Shown in pieces: positions 16,988 through 26,070 of a DNA stretch of 64,000 bases; position 1 is the first letter of the stretch, and each line of letters begins with the position of its first letter. Source of the stretch: Chthonomonas sp. UBA1950 (lineage in GTDB: Bacteria > Armatimonadota > Fimbriimonadia > Fimbriimonadales > Fimbriimonadaceae); NCBI GenBank assembly GCA_002336105.1, contig DDEQ01000016.1, positions 68,477 through 132,476 on the forward strand. Reading direction: 5' to 3'. The position numbers were made by a program, and so were the translations under genes. Below the pieces are notes generated by a model that did no database searches, was not told where the DNA came from, and saw only the letters and a list, made by a program, of their open reading frames with translations.

Positions 16988-17719
16988 ATGTTTGTCGCAC
17001 GGATGCCAGTTTCAACTCCATTGCCAATCCTGATGTATCACAAAATCGCGCCTATCAATAGGCGCTCGACTTTGCGTGGGCATTACGTACATCCAGGCAT
17101 GTTCGAAAGACAACTCAAGGCGCTCAAACTTCTGAAGTTTTCTTCCGTCCAACTTGGCACTCTTTACGATAACGACTGGCCTTCCCGCGGAGTTATCCTA
17201 ACTTTCGATGACGGATACACCAATTTCATAGACTCGGCGGTTCCTAAAATGGTTAGGTTAGGGATTTCCGGAACAGTGTTCATGGTGAGTGGACAGGTCG
17301 GGGGCACGAACGAATGGGACGTGAAGAATGGGGACGTCTCTGAGCCATTGATGACTCAAGCCCAACTACGGGAATGCGTGTCAAAAGGAATGGAGGTTGG
17401 CTCGCACACCATAGACCACGTTCACCTGGACCAGCTTCCTTTGCATGAACTCAGAAGACAACTGATGGATTCAAAAGCTCAACTCGAAGCAATCGTTGGT
17501 GTTCCGATCACTACCCTGTGCTACCCTTACGGTAGACAAAACGAAGCAGTTCGTTCAATGGCAAAAGAGGCTGGGTATCGGGTGGCAACATCAACTAAGA
17601 AAGGACCCAATTTTCCGAATACGGACCGTTTCGAACTTCGAAGGGTCAATATTCGTAGTGATACGCTCCTTCCCGTCTTTGTAAGCAAACTGTGGCGGGC
17701 CACACGTCATGACCGATAA
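16988..17719 (+). CDS. polysaccharide deacetylase family protein
   Basis: 243 aa from ATG 16988 (other starts: TTG 16973, ATG 17003). NodB-type domain: motif 1 LTFDDGYTNF, motif 2 SHTIDHVHLD (the HxxxH zinc histidines), motif 3 CYPYGRQNEAV. These are carbohydrate esterase family 4 features, removing N-acetyl groups from chitin-, peptidoglycan- or exopolysaccharide-like polymers. No clear signal peptide, so it may act inside the cell or be anchored. Its 3' end overlaps the glycosyltransferase by 11 nt, so the two are one operon behind the leader/terminator at 16911-16974. Confidence 0.85.
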   Translation: MFVARMPVSTPLPILMYHKIAPINRRSTLRGHYVHPGMFERQLKALKLLKFSSVQLGTLYDNDWPSRGVILTFDDGYTNFIDSAVPKMVRLGISGTVFMVSGQVGGTNEWDVKNGDVSEPLMTQAQLRECVSKGMEVGSHTIDHVHLDQLPLHELRRQLMDSKAQLEAIVGVPITTLCYPYGRQNEAVRSMAKEAGYRVATSTKKGPNFPNTDRFELRRVNIRSDTLLPVFVSKLWRATRHDR

Positions 17720-18755
17720 ACGACCGCTTTCCATATTGCAGGTTTGCAGCGCACGAGAGGCGATCTACGGTGCCGTCCAGAGCTTGCTCACACTGACAAA
17801 GGCACAAAGAGAAGCTGGACATCGGGTCGAGTTCATCGCCTTTTCTGGAATGAAGTTTGCCGACGAGGTTAGAGAACTCGGCTATACCGTCTACGAGGTC
17901 CCTGTCAGGTTCAAGGTTGATCCGGGTGCGGTGGTTCAGATGCGGTCAATCATTCGCAAGGGTGAGTTCGATATCGTCCACACCCATCTTTCAACCTCAA
18001 GCGTGAACGGGTGTCTTGCCGCGCGAGCAGCAAATATTCCGTCCGTCGCCACCGTTCACGGAATGAGCGGCAAATTGTCCTTTGCGGCGGCAAACCACCT
18101 GATTGCGGTCTCAAACGGAGTGAAAAGCCACTTGGTCAACCAAGGCGTGTCGGCTGAAAAGATCAGCGTCGTCTACAACGGCTTGGAAATCCCAAGCAAG
18201 ATGCCGACGAGGACCGTTTCTGGCATTGCTCTCGGAACAGTATCTCGGGTCACTCCTCAGAAGGGCATTGTTGACGCTATTCAAGCAGTAGCGGTGTTGA
18301 AAACGGATTTTCCGGATCTTAAGTATCGAATCGTTGGAGACGGCGACAGTCTAGATCAGTGCAAGTCTCTCGTTCGAGAGTTAGGATTGACGGATACCGT
18401 TGAGTTTGTTGGTTACCAGAAAGACGTATGGACCGAGCTCGCAAAGATGAATCTTTTCGTCTTCCCGTCGCACAAGGAAGCCATGGGAATAGCCTTGCTC
18501 GAAGCAATGGCGTCAGGCTTGCCAGCCGTCACCACGAATGTAGGTGGCATTCCTGAGGTGGTCTCGCAAGATACTGCGGTCATGGTTGATGCTAAGAAGC
18601 CAGACGAGTTGGCCAAAGCGATAAAAGACTTACTGTTGAACCCGGATCATCTGCAAATCATGGGCAAGAAGGCATCCGAAAGGGCCAAAGATATCTTCTC
18701 ATCGAGTGCTATGCAACAAGGCACCGAGAGAATATATCGACAGCTGATCAACTAA
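17709..18755 (+). CDS. glycosyltransferase family 4 protein
   Basis: 348 aa, GT-B fold. N-terminal acceptor domain (LQVCSAREAIYGAVQSLL ... FDIVHTHLSTSSVNG) and C-terminal donor domain with GTVSRVTPQKGI, LKYRIVGDGDSLDQC, VFPSHKEAMGIALLEAMASG (split here) and the GT4 E-x7-E pattern. It probably adds a hexose to a surface glycan or lipid; donor and acceptor unknown. Starts inside the deacetylase gene (11-nt overlap), implying translational coupling. Convergent with the response regulator (8-nt overlap). Confidence 0.88.
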   Translation: MTDKRPLSILQVCSAREAIYGAVQSLLTLTKAQREAGHRVEFIAFSGMKFADEVRELGYTVYEVPVRFKVDPGAVVQMRSIIRKGEFDIVHTHLSTSSVNGCLAARAANIPSVATVHGMSGKLSFAAANHLIAVSNGVKSHLVNQGVSAEKISVVYNGLEIPSKMPTRTVSGIALGTVSRVTPQKGIVDAIQAVAVLKTDFPDLKYRIVGDGDSLDQCKSLVRELGLTDTVEFVGYQKDVWTELAKMNLFVFPSHKEAMGIALLEAMASGLPAVTTNVGGIPEVVSQDTAVMVDAKKPDELAKAIKDLLLNPDHLQIMGKKASERAKDIFSSSAMQQGTERIYRQLIN

Positions 18756-19206
18756 AGCTTGCGACTGCGCTTAGATCGTCGAATCCGACATTGACCAACA
18801 GCCAGTATTGGGTCGCTAGAGAAACGCTTTGAACGTAGTCAGTCATCTCAAGCGGTTTCTCTAGAAAACTGTTTGCTCCCGCTTGTAAACACTTTTCTAC
18901 AACAACCTGATCACTGGAACCACTGAGGACGACAATGGGCATGTGCCTCAGGGTTTCCTGGGACCGAATCTTGAGCACCATTTCATGCCCGACCGAACCA
19001 GGAAGTGTGTTGTCCAGAAAGACCAGGGATGGGTTGGATTGCTCTCGATCGGCAAAGGTGCCTTGACAAGCAAAGTAATCGAGGGCTTCTTGCGAAGATC
19101 GAACCACAATAACGTTCGCATCAACGCCGCTACGCTTGACTCCACGTAGAGTCAAGTTCTCATCGTTTGGATCATCCTCGACAATAAGCACGGTTCGCGT
19201 TGACAT
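18748..19206 (-). CDS. single-domain response regulator (Rcp1-like receiver)
   Basis: 152 aa from ATG 19206 (MSTRTVLIVEDDPNDENLTL); a frame back to 19359 is not homologous. Receiver motifs: acidic pair EDD near residue 11, phosphoacceptor Asp in LVFLDNTLPG, Thr/Ser switch in VVLSGSSD, Lys in FLEKPLEM. No output domain, so it likely acts through protein contact, as Rcp1/CheY types do. It is 35 nt downstream of an anti-sigma gene on the same strand. Immediately before the ATG is an inverted repeat (AATTGCG / CGCAATT, 19207-19228) instead of a ribosome-binding site, with TATAAT further up (19231-19226). Confidence 0.85.
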   Translation of the reverse strand: MSTRTVLIVEDDPNDENLTLRGVKRSGVDANVIVVRSSQEALDYFACQGTFADREQSNPSLVFLDNTLPGSVGHEMVLKIRSQETLRHMPIVVLSGSSDQVVVEKCLQAGANSFLEKPLEMTDYVQSVSLATQYWLLVNVGFDDLSAVASFS

Positions 19207-19240
19207 AATTGCGTCTTCGTGCGCAATTATACAGCACAAA

Positions 19241-19681
19241 TTAAAAAATCTGCCGAGCACCGATTTTTGTCTTTTTTTTATCGCATCTGGTTGGATCAAG
19301 GTTCTCTCGAAGTTTTGACTTGACAGCATAAGCGGTAGATGACCTTGAGGCATATCCACTGTTGGTGCTTGCTGACGACTGAGTTAGTCCGATCACCAGT
19401 ATAGAAATGATAAGTACAAGGCCGACAATCGCCCCAATTGTTTTCGGCTTTCCAAGTTTCCATGGATGAAGATCATCGTCATCCAACATTTGCTTCACAA
19501 CAGTCCAAGGCTCGGAGCGTACAGTTCCCCAAAGTAAAACCGAAACACTGACCATTTGATGGTAACGAGTTCGACAATGACGACAAACGAGCAGATGCCC
19601 TTGGGTCTTTAGCTTTTTCCAGCCTCTTAGCTCTCCGTGTGCGTGTAAGAGCAAATCCCCATCGAAATAAACCTGGCACAT
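19241..19681 (-). CDS. probable zinc-binding anti-sigma factor
   Basis: 146 aa. The N-terminus holds a ZAS-like H-x3-C-x2-C motif (HLLVCRHC), the middle has one membrane helix (about 81-101, IGAIVGLVLIISILVIGL), and the tail is basic and extracytoplasmic. ATG overlaps the sigma-factor stop (TAATG), the classic coupled sigma/anti-sigma layout. It should hold the ECF sigma at the membrane; the signal is unknown. Confidence 0.75.
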   Translation of the reverse strand: MCQVYFDGDLLLHAHGELRGWKKLKTQGHLLVCRHCRTRYHQMVSVSVLLWGTVRSEPWTVVKQMLDDDDLHPWKLGKPKTIGAIVGLVLIISILVIGLTQSSASTNSGYASRSSTAYAVKSKLRENLDPTRCDKKKTKIGARQIF

Positions 19682-20331
19682 TACTGACGCTCCAGACCGA
19701 TAGAGTTAAGGCCAATATCCTCGCTCACTAGAGCAGCCGATACCGCTTCATGCGCCTTGTAGAACTGATACTTGACAGTGTTTAGGTTTCGGTTCAGAAG
19801 TTTGGAAATCTCGGCAAGTGTAAGCTCACTACCATAGTACAGGTCCAGCAACTCCTGTTGAGTTTCAGTGAGCTGCCCAAATGCTTGTCTGACCATTGAC
19901 TGCAGTTCGATGTGGGCAAACTCGTCTTGAAGATACGAGACTGAATCCGTCGATTCAGTGGAAGCAATCTTTGCCGAGATTCGACCGGTCTGCCTCCAAT
20001 GATCCTGAACCTTGTGATTACAGATCGCTAATAGCCAGGTTCTGAAGCGGCTATTCCCGCTGTAAGTTTTGAAATTCTGCCAAGCCGCAAGCCATGTTTC
20101 CTGAAACAGATCATCGACATCTGAGGGGGAAACTTTGCGAATCAAAAAGCGACGAACCGCGTCCTTATTCGCTTCCACCAGCGAATCAAACGCAACCCGA
20201 TCACCTTTTCGAGCGAGTTTGATCAGGTCGCGTTCACCGTGGGTGGTATCTTGCCTTGCTGCAGGCGTATAGCGTATAACGCCACTCGCCAAAGCTCCAG
20301 ACCAAAGGGCATTCCGAAGGAGACTTCTCAT
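19681..20331 (-). CDS. ECF-type RNA polymerase sigma factor
   Basis: 216 aa. Region 2: FDSLVEANKDAVRRFLIRK ... SDVDDLFQETWLAAWQNF; region 4: LTETQQELLDLYYGSELTLAEISKLL (split) with HTH NRNLNTVKYQFYKAH. About 30 extra N-terminal residues precede region 2, so a later start is possible. First gene of a minus-strand set: sigma, anti-sigma, response regulator. No Shine-Dalgarno; a weak -10-like GATGAT lies 6 nt before the ATG. Confidence 0.88.
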   Translation of the reverse strand: MRSLLRNALWSGALASGVIRYTPAARQDTTHGERDLIKLARKGDRVAFDSLVEANKDAVRRFLIRKVSPSDVDDLFQETWLAAWQNFKTYSGNSRFRTWLLAICNHKVQDHWRQTGRISAKIASTESTDSVSYLQDEFAHIELQSMVRQAFGQLTETQQELLDLYYGSELTLAEISKLLNRNLNTVKYQFYKAHEAVSAALVSEDIGLNSIGLERQ

Positions 20332-20425
20332 TGTTCTATCATCGATTCAAGATCAATACATAGTTATTCGCAAAAACCTAACGAGAAGTTGGACAGACAT
20401 TAGGATTTTGTCATAATCCGTTTTC

Positions 20426-21061
20426 GTGAGATACCTCGCCGAAGGGTTGGAGCTTTGCGATGTCGGACGACTTCTGGTTAGCCTCGGCCTGATTGGCGCG
20501 GCTGAAGGCAACCTGTCGGTCCGAGTGGCTCAGAACCTTATCCTCACGACCCCGAGCGGCGTTAGCAAGGGATCTTTGAAACCGATTGATCTTGTCCTAG
20601 TCGACCTCGATGGAAAACCAGTTCACCACGGAAAGCCTTCATCCGAAATCCTTTTACACACGGTTTGCTATCAAGCAAGAGCAGATTGCCAAGCAGTCAT
20701 CCACGCTCATCCGCCAACGGCGACAGCGTTTGCACTCGCAGGAGAAACCATTCCCTCTCATCTCATGCCCGAGGCGATGGTTGTTCTTGGCCCTGTAGCT
20801 CTGGCGCGGTTCGCCATGCCCGGAACAAACGAAGTTCCAGACTCGGTTCAGCCACTTCTGAATGATCACAAGACAATTCTCATGAGCCATCATGGGGCGG
20901 TCGTAATGGGCAAGAACCTACGAGATGCATGCGAACGAATGGAGACACTCGAGCGCGTCGCCCGAGTGCTTGTTACCGCTCGTCAACTTGGTGGTGAGCA
21001 ACCGATGCCAGCCGCGGCCGTCGAATCATTAGTACCGCGAACGCTCCACGGGCGATTCTAA
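20426..21061 (+). CDS. class II aldolase/adducin family protein (fuculose-phosphate aldolase-like)
   Basis: 211 aa from GTG 20426. Zinc-dependent aldolase fold: AEGNLSVRV and TTPSGVSKG phosphate-binding segments, zinc ligands HAH in AVIHAHPPTATAF and a further His in SHHGAVVMG. Family members cleave fuculose-1-P, rhamnulose-1-P or ribulose-P, or act in methionine salvage. FucI (47-49 kb) and RhaA (42 kb) in the window make a deoxysugar role plausible but they are not adjacent. Convergent with the next gene (4-nt overlap). Confidence 0.85.
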   Translation: MRYLAEGLELCDVGRLLVSLGLIGAAEGNLSVRVAQNLILTTPSGVSKGSLKPIDLVLVDLDGKPVHHGKPSSEILLHTVCYQARADCQAVIHAHPPTATAFALAGETIPSHLMPEAMVVLGPVALARFAMPGTNEVPDSVQPLLNDHKTILMSHHGAVVMGKNLRDACERMETLERVARVLVTARQLGGEQPMPAAAVESLVPRTLHGRF

Positions 21062-23055
21062 AATGCCCAAACAATCTTCACGCTCATTCTTGCAACGGTC
21101 TTCGTCGCGTTAGGATCGCCAAGGATCAGGTAGGTTTCAGTTCCCTTTCCGCCACCATTTCGGTAAGCGATGTAAGCGTTAACGTCGTGGTCGCGCGTTA
21201 CGACTCGGCCAGACACGGACTTTGTATCACTTATTTCGTAACCTAGCGTCAAGATATTTAGGCGATCAATCGAGCGTTTGATGGAGCCTCCATCATCGAA
21301 ATCATTAATGGCAACCGCGCTACTGAATCCGAGGTCTGCACGCTTGAACACTCGATAACTTCCTTCAACGCTCGTGTACTGGCTCTTTAAGCCACCCCGC
21401 GTTCCGGACTCAGTGTAAATCCCATACCGCTTATACCGGTTCGAGCTGTTGATGCGGAGTTCGGCACCCTTTATGTCGGCCAGTTGACCGTCATAGCGGG
21501 TTCCTTGAAGGTTGAAGCCAAGCTTCATATCGTTTCGAAAAGTGCAACCAAGCCAAATATCGCTCCCTCTCTGCTGCTCTTGCGACTGATAAGTCTCAAA
21601 ATTACTCGTGTAGATATTTGCGCCAAAATCACGTAGAGGACCCGTTCGCAGATCCCAGCCGACTTCTGAGTAGTTGAAGAATCCTCGACGATTCGACCAC
21701 GGTATGTAAGCAAGACCCGGGTTGAAATCTGGCGAAACCCATTCGTATCGAAGCATCGAGAAAATGTGCGGGACGCTGTAATTGATTGAGACATCGCCGG
21801 CAGTATCAGGCTTCTTGTCGTCCACTTTGTCCGTTGCAACGTGCGTATCCCACTCAAAACTGCCACGGTTGTAATAACCGTTAAATCCGAAAGCGGCATC
21901 TCGCGTTGAGCCCTGAACCATTTGCGTTGCATAAGCGCTGACACCGGATTTGGAGTCGAAATCATGTGAAATCTTAGCGACCGCCGAGGTTTGGTCTCCT
22001 GTCTTCTCAGTAAAGAAAGCTCCTATAGAGGTTTTGGGATTGATCTGCCCGTAAGTTTTCGCGCCGTAATCGAATTGAGAAATCCTTCTCGCCGTGTACA
22101 GCATTTTTCCAAAGCCAAAACCACCCGTAAGATTAAAGAAACCGCTTCCCTCATTAAAGAATGGTCTTTGTTCGTCAAAAAAACGCTCCGTGTAGGAGAA
22201 GTTCACCCCGGCAACTTGTTGCTCGATGTTTTTGAAATCGGGGTTTAGGCTTGCAAGAGCCGTCATTGTGGGGGTGAGTTGGTATCGAACATCAAGCCCT
22301 GATCTTGTGTTCAAATTCCCGTGTTCATATTCCGGCGCAGTGTAGATCATGTACTGCATGCGCTGGCGCGAATCTTGTTTTGGAGGAGCAACCTGATCCC
22401 AGACCGCAGTCAGCTCTTGTCGATCTTGTTGTCCGGTATCAGGCCATCGTGAAGTCACGTTTGAATAAGCCTGAAACCTCTCAAAAGACAGATCCATCGC
22501 GATCTTCTCCTTAGCCGGATAGTTCAGGATCTTCCAAGGGATCTGCATTTCAACGATGTAACCGTCTGCCGTTTTTTGAACAGCTGATGTCCATTCACCT
22601 CGCCACTCTCGCTTATTAGACCGCCCACCGGCGATTTCCTCTGATTGAGTGTTGAGTAGATTGACGGTAAAGTGCGAGCGGCCGTTCCAGCCACGAGTTC
22701 CGAACGTATTAACTCGAACTGTGACCGTATCCTCGCCACTAAAGTAAGCCCCGTGTTGGATTTCGCGACCGGCTAATCGTTCCGGGGATCGATCATGGCA
22801 TTTGACGGCGAAGTAGATTGCCGAATCGTCGAAACCAAACCACGACTCGGTTTGATCATTGGCCGGTTTTGAAGTTACAGGATCGATGAAAGTCGTGGCG
22901 TAACTTGCGTCTTTCCACTCCTCAACATCAAACTTTCCGTCGATTACCGGCGGTTTGGTCATCCGCTGTGCTGGCACATGCGTTGGCTCCGGTGCAGCAA
23001 GGGAATGCGAGAAGAGAGCGAGCAAGCAAAAAAATACGCCTAGGCGAGCAACCAT
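21058..23055 (-). CDS. outer-membrane DUF5916-like protein with CBM9-like N-domain
   Basis: 665 aa. Signal peptide (LGVFFCLLALFSHSLAAPE), then a CBM9-like beta-sandwich (PVIDGKFDVEEWKDA ... FDDSAIYFAVKCHD ... DTVTVRVNTF), then from about residue 230 an antiparallel beta-rich region ending in VKIVWAF. The terminal Phe and alternating strands fit an outer-membrane beta-barrel, evidence for a diderm cell. Family function unknown. Standalone gene with a GGCGGG element before the ATG. Confidence 0.75.
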   Translation of the reverse strand: MVARLGVFFCLLALFSHSLAAPEPTHVPAQRMTKPPVIDGKFDVEEWKDASYATTFIDPVTSKPANDQTESWFGFDDSAIYFAVKCHDRSPERLAGREIQHGAYFSGEDTVTVRVNTFGTRGWNGRSHFTVNLLNTQSEEIAGGRSNKREWRGEWTSAVQKTADGYIVEMQIPWKILNYPAKEKIAMDLSFERFQAYSNVTSRWPDTGQQDRQELTAVWDQVAPPKQDSRQRMQYMIYTAPEYEHGNLNTRSGLDVRYQLTPTMTALASLNPDFKNIEQQVAGVNFSYTERFFDEQRPFFNEGSGFFNLTGGFGFGKMLYTARRISQFDYGAKTYGQINPKTSIGAFFTEKTGDQTSAVAKISHDFDSKSGVSAYATQMVQGSTRDAAFGFNGYYNRGSFEWDTHVATDKVDDKKPDTAGDVSINYSVPHIFSMLRYEWVSPDFNPGLAYIPWSNRRGFFNYSEVGWDLRTGPLRDFGANIYTSNFETYQSQEQQRGSDIWLGCTFRNDMKLGFNLQGTRYDGQLADIKGAELRINSSNRYKRYGIYTESGTRGGLKSQYTSVEGSYRVFKRADLGFSSAVAINDFDDGGSIKRSIDRLNILTLGYEISDTKSVSGRVVTRDHDVNAYIAYRNGGGKGTETYLILGDPNATKTVARMSVKIVWAF

Positions 23056-23142
23056 GATAACCCGCCAATGTATACCATTGTCTACTTCATTGATGGTTCC
23101 CAGTAATGTCGATTTGCGACACGCGTGCCAATTTCACGCAGA

Positions 23143-25278
23143 TTAAGGACGCGCACCGCCTCTCATCCCACCGAGAGCACCCATCTGGAAGAGACCTGCT
23201 AACCCGCTTTTCTTAAGTTGCTCCATCTTTGCGTTCACCGAAGATTGGAAACCGGAAGGTAACGAGGTAAGAGAAACGGTCTGTGCATCTGACGACAGGT
23301 TGTCATCTTTCAAAGATTGAGTCATCGAGACGTCGGAACGAAGATGAAATACGAACGTGTATTCGACCCTATCTCCTAGCTTTCCAGATTCTGGCAACTT
23401 CATTTGCTCGGACAGCATTTTGCCCATCGGCGAATCTTTCATCAAATTGAGCAGAGATATTTCGTCAGCTCCAAGCGTTGCAAAGGACTCCCCGCCATCC
23501 TCACCATTCAGCCTAATGAACTGATCAGTAGAGACCTTCACCTCAACATAGCCTCCGCCTACAAGACCGTTGGGAAGAGATTCAGTTGGGTCCGACCGAT
23601 AGTCTTCAATATCGTTCATATATGATCGAATACTTCGGCTAAACAGATCATCGGACGGTTGCGAAGCACCAGATATATCAAGGGTTGCATTTGGCCCGTA
23701 CACCATGGTCGACAGGGTGCTTTGCTGAGAGGGCAATAAGTTCTGTATTGGAATACGCCCGCCACTGGCAAGTGTCGATCTCTGTTGAGGGGTCAACTGC
23801 CCATAGAATCGCAGCATATTCCAGTCGCTTCCTCCACCCATCCCTTGCTGGAGTGTGTTCGGGGCGAAAATCGTCATAAAGAAGCTGGCTACCTGATTTA
23901 GCGCGGGCGATTTTCCTACCACGGCATAGGCTGCCAAGTCTTCAAGTCCGATCACACCCTTCTTCCGAGCAGTACTGATCAGCATCGAAAGTGCGTGTCG
24001 GTCGACTCTTGTTTCTCGCGCGGTCGCGGCTTTTATGGGTCGGTACACCATCCAATCGGTCTCCGGAAGTTGAACGAGTTGCTTTCCAGATTGAATTTGC
24101 TCTTCAAACTCCTCAACAGTGTCTGGCTGTTTGGCAGGCAAAGCCGCACGTAGCATCATTTCATCTGACAAAACGGCAACCACAGGTTTACTCTTGGCTT
24201 TTGCGAGGTTCGCTAGAAGATCGCCCGTTACAAAACTGAGTGGCTCAAACTTCTCTGGATCGTACAACTTTGCCTTGAGACTGTCTGGCAGTTTCAAAGA
24301 CATCGAGTTTGTAATGCTTGAGCGTCCTGTCCCAAGCGAGGCGAGTAATGCCTTTGTATCTTCTGACCAAACGATTTTGGTGGTTCCGGTTGGTTTCTCG
24401 ATCTTGTCTTTGCCCGTGAGTGTTCCGACAATCGCCTCCAAATCGTCTGACATCATCATCGACGAGCCGTCGAGAACACTTTTTCCATTCGCGTCGTAAG
24501 CGTTCAGGTGAATTTGAACGCCGTTGAAAAACGGGAATGGTGTGATTGCCAGATTTGCCTTCGAAATGGGAGCCTCTATTCGTTTCGTTCGGTCCGCCAT
24601 CATTTTCTTGAGGAACGGAGGAACATTGTCATTGAACATCTTGTTCAATTCGTCCGCGTCTTTGGCGTCCTTGGGAATCGCGACGTTATGAGCGGCAATC
24701 CACTTCTCAACATAGGCAGCACCTCCTCGAATTGGGAGTTGCATTCTCGTTGGGTTCGTTGAAAAGACGAGCCGTTTTTCGGGGCCAGCTGAGGCCAAAT
24801 CCGAAAGCGACACACAACCTAAAAGCTGTGTAATACATTGATTATCTGGGCTAGAACCAACGGCTAAAGTTCCCTCATCGTCAAGTTTCTTGCCTTTCTG
24901 GAGCTCAAGTAGTTGCTTCTTTCGCTTTTCAAGTTCCTTTGAAAAAGAGCTAAGCCTAGCGTTGAATTCGTCTCGAGCCTCTTTGTTTCTCGCCACGTTG
25001 TTGACAACCAAACGTAGTAAGGGGCCGTCCTGTTTCCATTCCGCCGAGTCCGCGAGGGCAATCTTGTCGAGAAGGTCTTTCAACCGAACCTCTTTCACTG
25101 AAATCATCAGCACATCGCCTTTTAGGTTCATGGCTGAATCGAGTCGAACTTTTGTGATCGCTGAAAGCTCAGACAACGCTTTGACCACCGTCGCCCCCCT
25201 TGTCTCGTAAGTCACCTTCTGATCAAGATCGATGTTTGGTGTTTGGAGGCCGATTGCTAGGGCAACAACTGTAATCAT
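23143..25278 (-). CDS. exported hypothetical protein with secretin N0/STN-like N-terminus
   Basis: 711 aa. Short signal (MITVVALAIGLQTP), then a segment (DLDQKVTYETRGATVVKAL ... SVKEVRLKDLLDKIALADSA) resembling the STN/N0 domain of secretins and TonB receptors, then a coiled-coil stretch (FSKELEKRKKQLLELQKGKK). The rest (about 150-711) is not recognised and ends in a Gly-Met-rich tail. No secretin barrel motif. The ATG is 2 nt after the stop of the VanZ-like gene, so the two are one operon. Confidence 0.6.
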   Translation of the reverse strand: MITVVALAIGLQTPNIDLDQKVTYETRGATVVKALSELSAITKVRLDSAMNLKGDVLMISVKEVRLKDLLDKIALADSAEWKQDGPLLRLVVNNVARNKEARDEFNARLSSFSKELEKRKKQLLELQKGKKLDDEGTLAVGSSPDNQCITQLLGCVSLSDLASAGPEKRLVFSTNPTRMQLPIRGGAAYVEKWIAAHNVAIPKDAKDADELNKMFNDNVPPFLKKMMADRTKRIEAPISKANLAITPFPFFNGVQIHLNAYDANGKSVLDGSSMMMSDDLEAIVGTLTGKDKIEKPTGTTKIVWSEDTKALLASLGTGRSSITNSMSLKLPDSLKAKLYDPEKFEPLSFVTGDLLANLAKAKSKPVVAVLSDEMMLRAALPAKQPDTVEEFEEQIQSGKQLVQLPETDWMVYRPIKAATARETRVDRHALSMLISTARKKGVIGLEDLAAYAVVGKSPALNQVASFFMTIFAPNTLQQGMGGGSDWNMLRFYGQLTPQQRSTLASGGRIPIQNLLPSQQSTLSTMVYGPNATLDISGASQPSDDLFSRSIRSYMNDIEDYRSDPTESLPNGLVGGGYVEVKVSTDQFIRLNGEDGGESFATLGADEISLLNLMKDSPMGKMLSEQMKLPESGKLGDRVEYTFVFHLRSDVSMTQSLKDDNLSSDAQTVSLTSLPSGFQSSVNAKMEQLKKSGLAGLFQMGALGGMRGGARP

Positions 25279-25280
25279 CT

Positions 25281-26033
25281 CTAGGAATACGTTTTACGCG
25301 AAATCAGGTTTCGAAGAGCACATGAAATGCAAATGAATGTGCATCCACCTGCCATATCTAGCAAAACATCGACGAAAGACCCACTCCGATTTGGAAATGA
25401 GGATTGCCTGATCTCATCAAAGCAGGCGAGCGAAAAGCAGAATATCAGCCCTAACGTGGCCGCCCTGGCATTCGTGGCTTCGCCCATGAAAGCGGCCCAA
25501 AAACCAACGGCGCCCACCGTTCCGTAAAACACAAAATGAATGGTCTTTCGGCAAATCAATTCGAACTCACCAGCTTGCGCCTGAGTCATGTGCAAATACT
25601 CGGTCGCTAACTTAGCGAATAATCCTGGACCACCCTTGCCGCTGCTCATGATTGCGACGATGCAAGGGAACAGCAACATAAGGATTGCGCGCTTGAAGTT
25701 GTGTTTGTTCGAACGAAGCTCGTGCCAAAACAAGGCGAGGACTGCAAGGATGACAACCCATGCGACATCCAAGCATCGAGCTAACCAAGCTTGATGCTTC
25801 CAATCGAGTGTTGGCCCAACGGAATCCAGCCAAAGGTTGCTGATCAGAACAAACCCAATCGTTCCATAAACAGCCGTAATACCAGCAGAACGAACAACCG
25901 GTATCGATCCGATGATCGCCCAAAGGACGATGCTGTAGGTGATCGGGAGCCAAGAAGAAGGCGCTCCTGCCAAGCAACATAGTGCCAGAATTGCCACGAT
26001 TGCCCCAACTACAGCCTCCTTCTGCTTGAACAT
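25281..26033 (-). CDS. VanZ-like membrane protein
   Basis: 250 aa from ATG 26033; a longer frame overlaps the divergent aldolase and is less likely. About seven hydrophobic helices. The C-terminal portion RKTIHFVFYGTVGAVGFW ... FDEIRQSSFPNRSGSFVDV (split) ... DMAGG is the VanZ signature. VanZ-like proteins are linked to glycopeptide resistance or envelope functions, mostly unproven. Coupled to the downstream 711-aa exported protein. Confidence 0.75.
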   Translation of the reverse strand: MFKQKEAVVGAIVAILALCCLAGAPSSWLPITYSIVLWAIIGSIPVVRSAGITAVYGTIGFVLISNLWLDSVGPTLDWKHQAWLARCLDVAWVVILAVLALFWHELRSNKHNFKRAILMLLFPCIVAIMSSGKGGPGLFAKLATEYLHMTQAQAGEFELICRKTIHFVFYGTVGAVGFWAAFMGEATNARAATLGLIFCFSLACFDEIRQSSFPNRSGSFVDVLLDMAGGCTFICISCALRNLISRKTYS

Positions 26034-26057
26034 ACGGTCAGTAGACCCTATAAACGG

Positions 26058-26063
26058 TAATCT
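26058..26063 (+). promoter_or_regulatory. -10-like box TAATCT, 7 nt before ATG
   Basis: TAATCT ends 7 nt before the aldolase ATG at 26071, with no ribosome-binding site; near-leaderless arrangement. Confidence 0.4.
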
Positions 26064-26070
26064 CAGAACC

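Noticed and set aside
25939..26070. N-terminal extension of fructose-bisphosphate aldolase
   Set aside because: Overlaps the VanZ-like gene and adds non-homologous residues.
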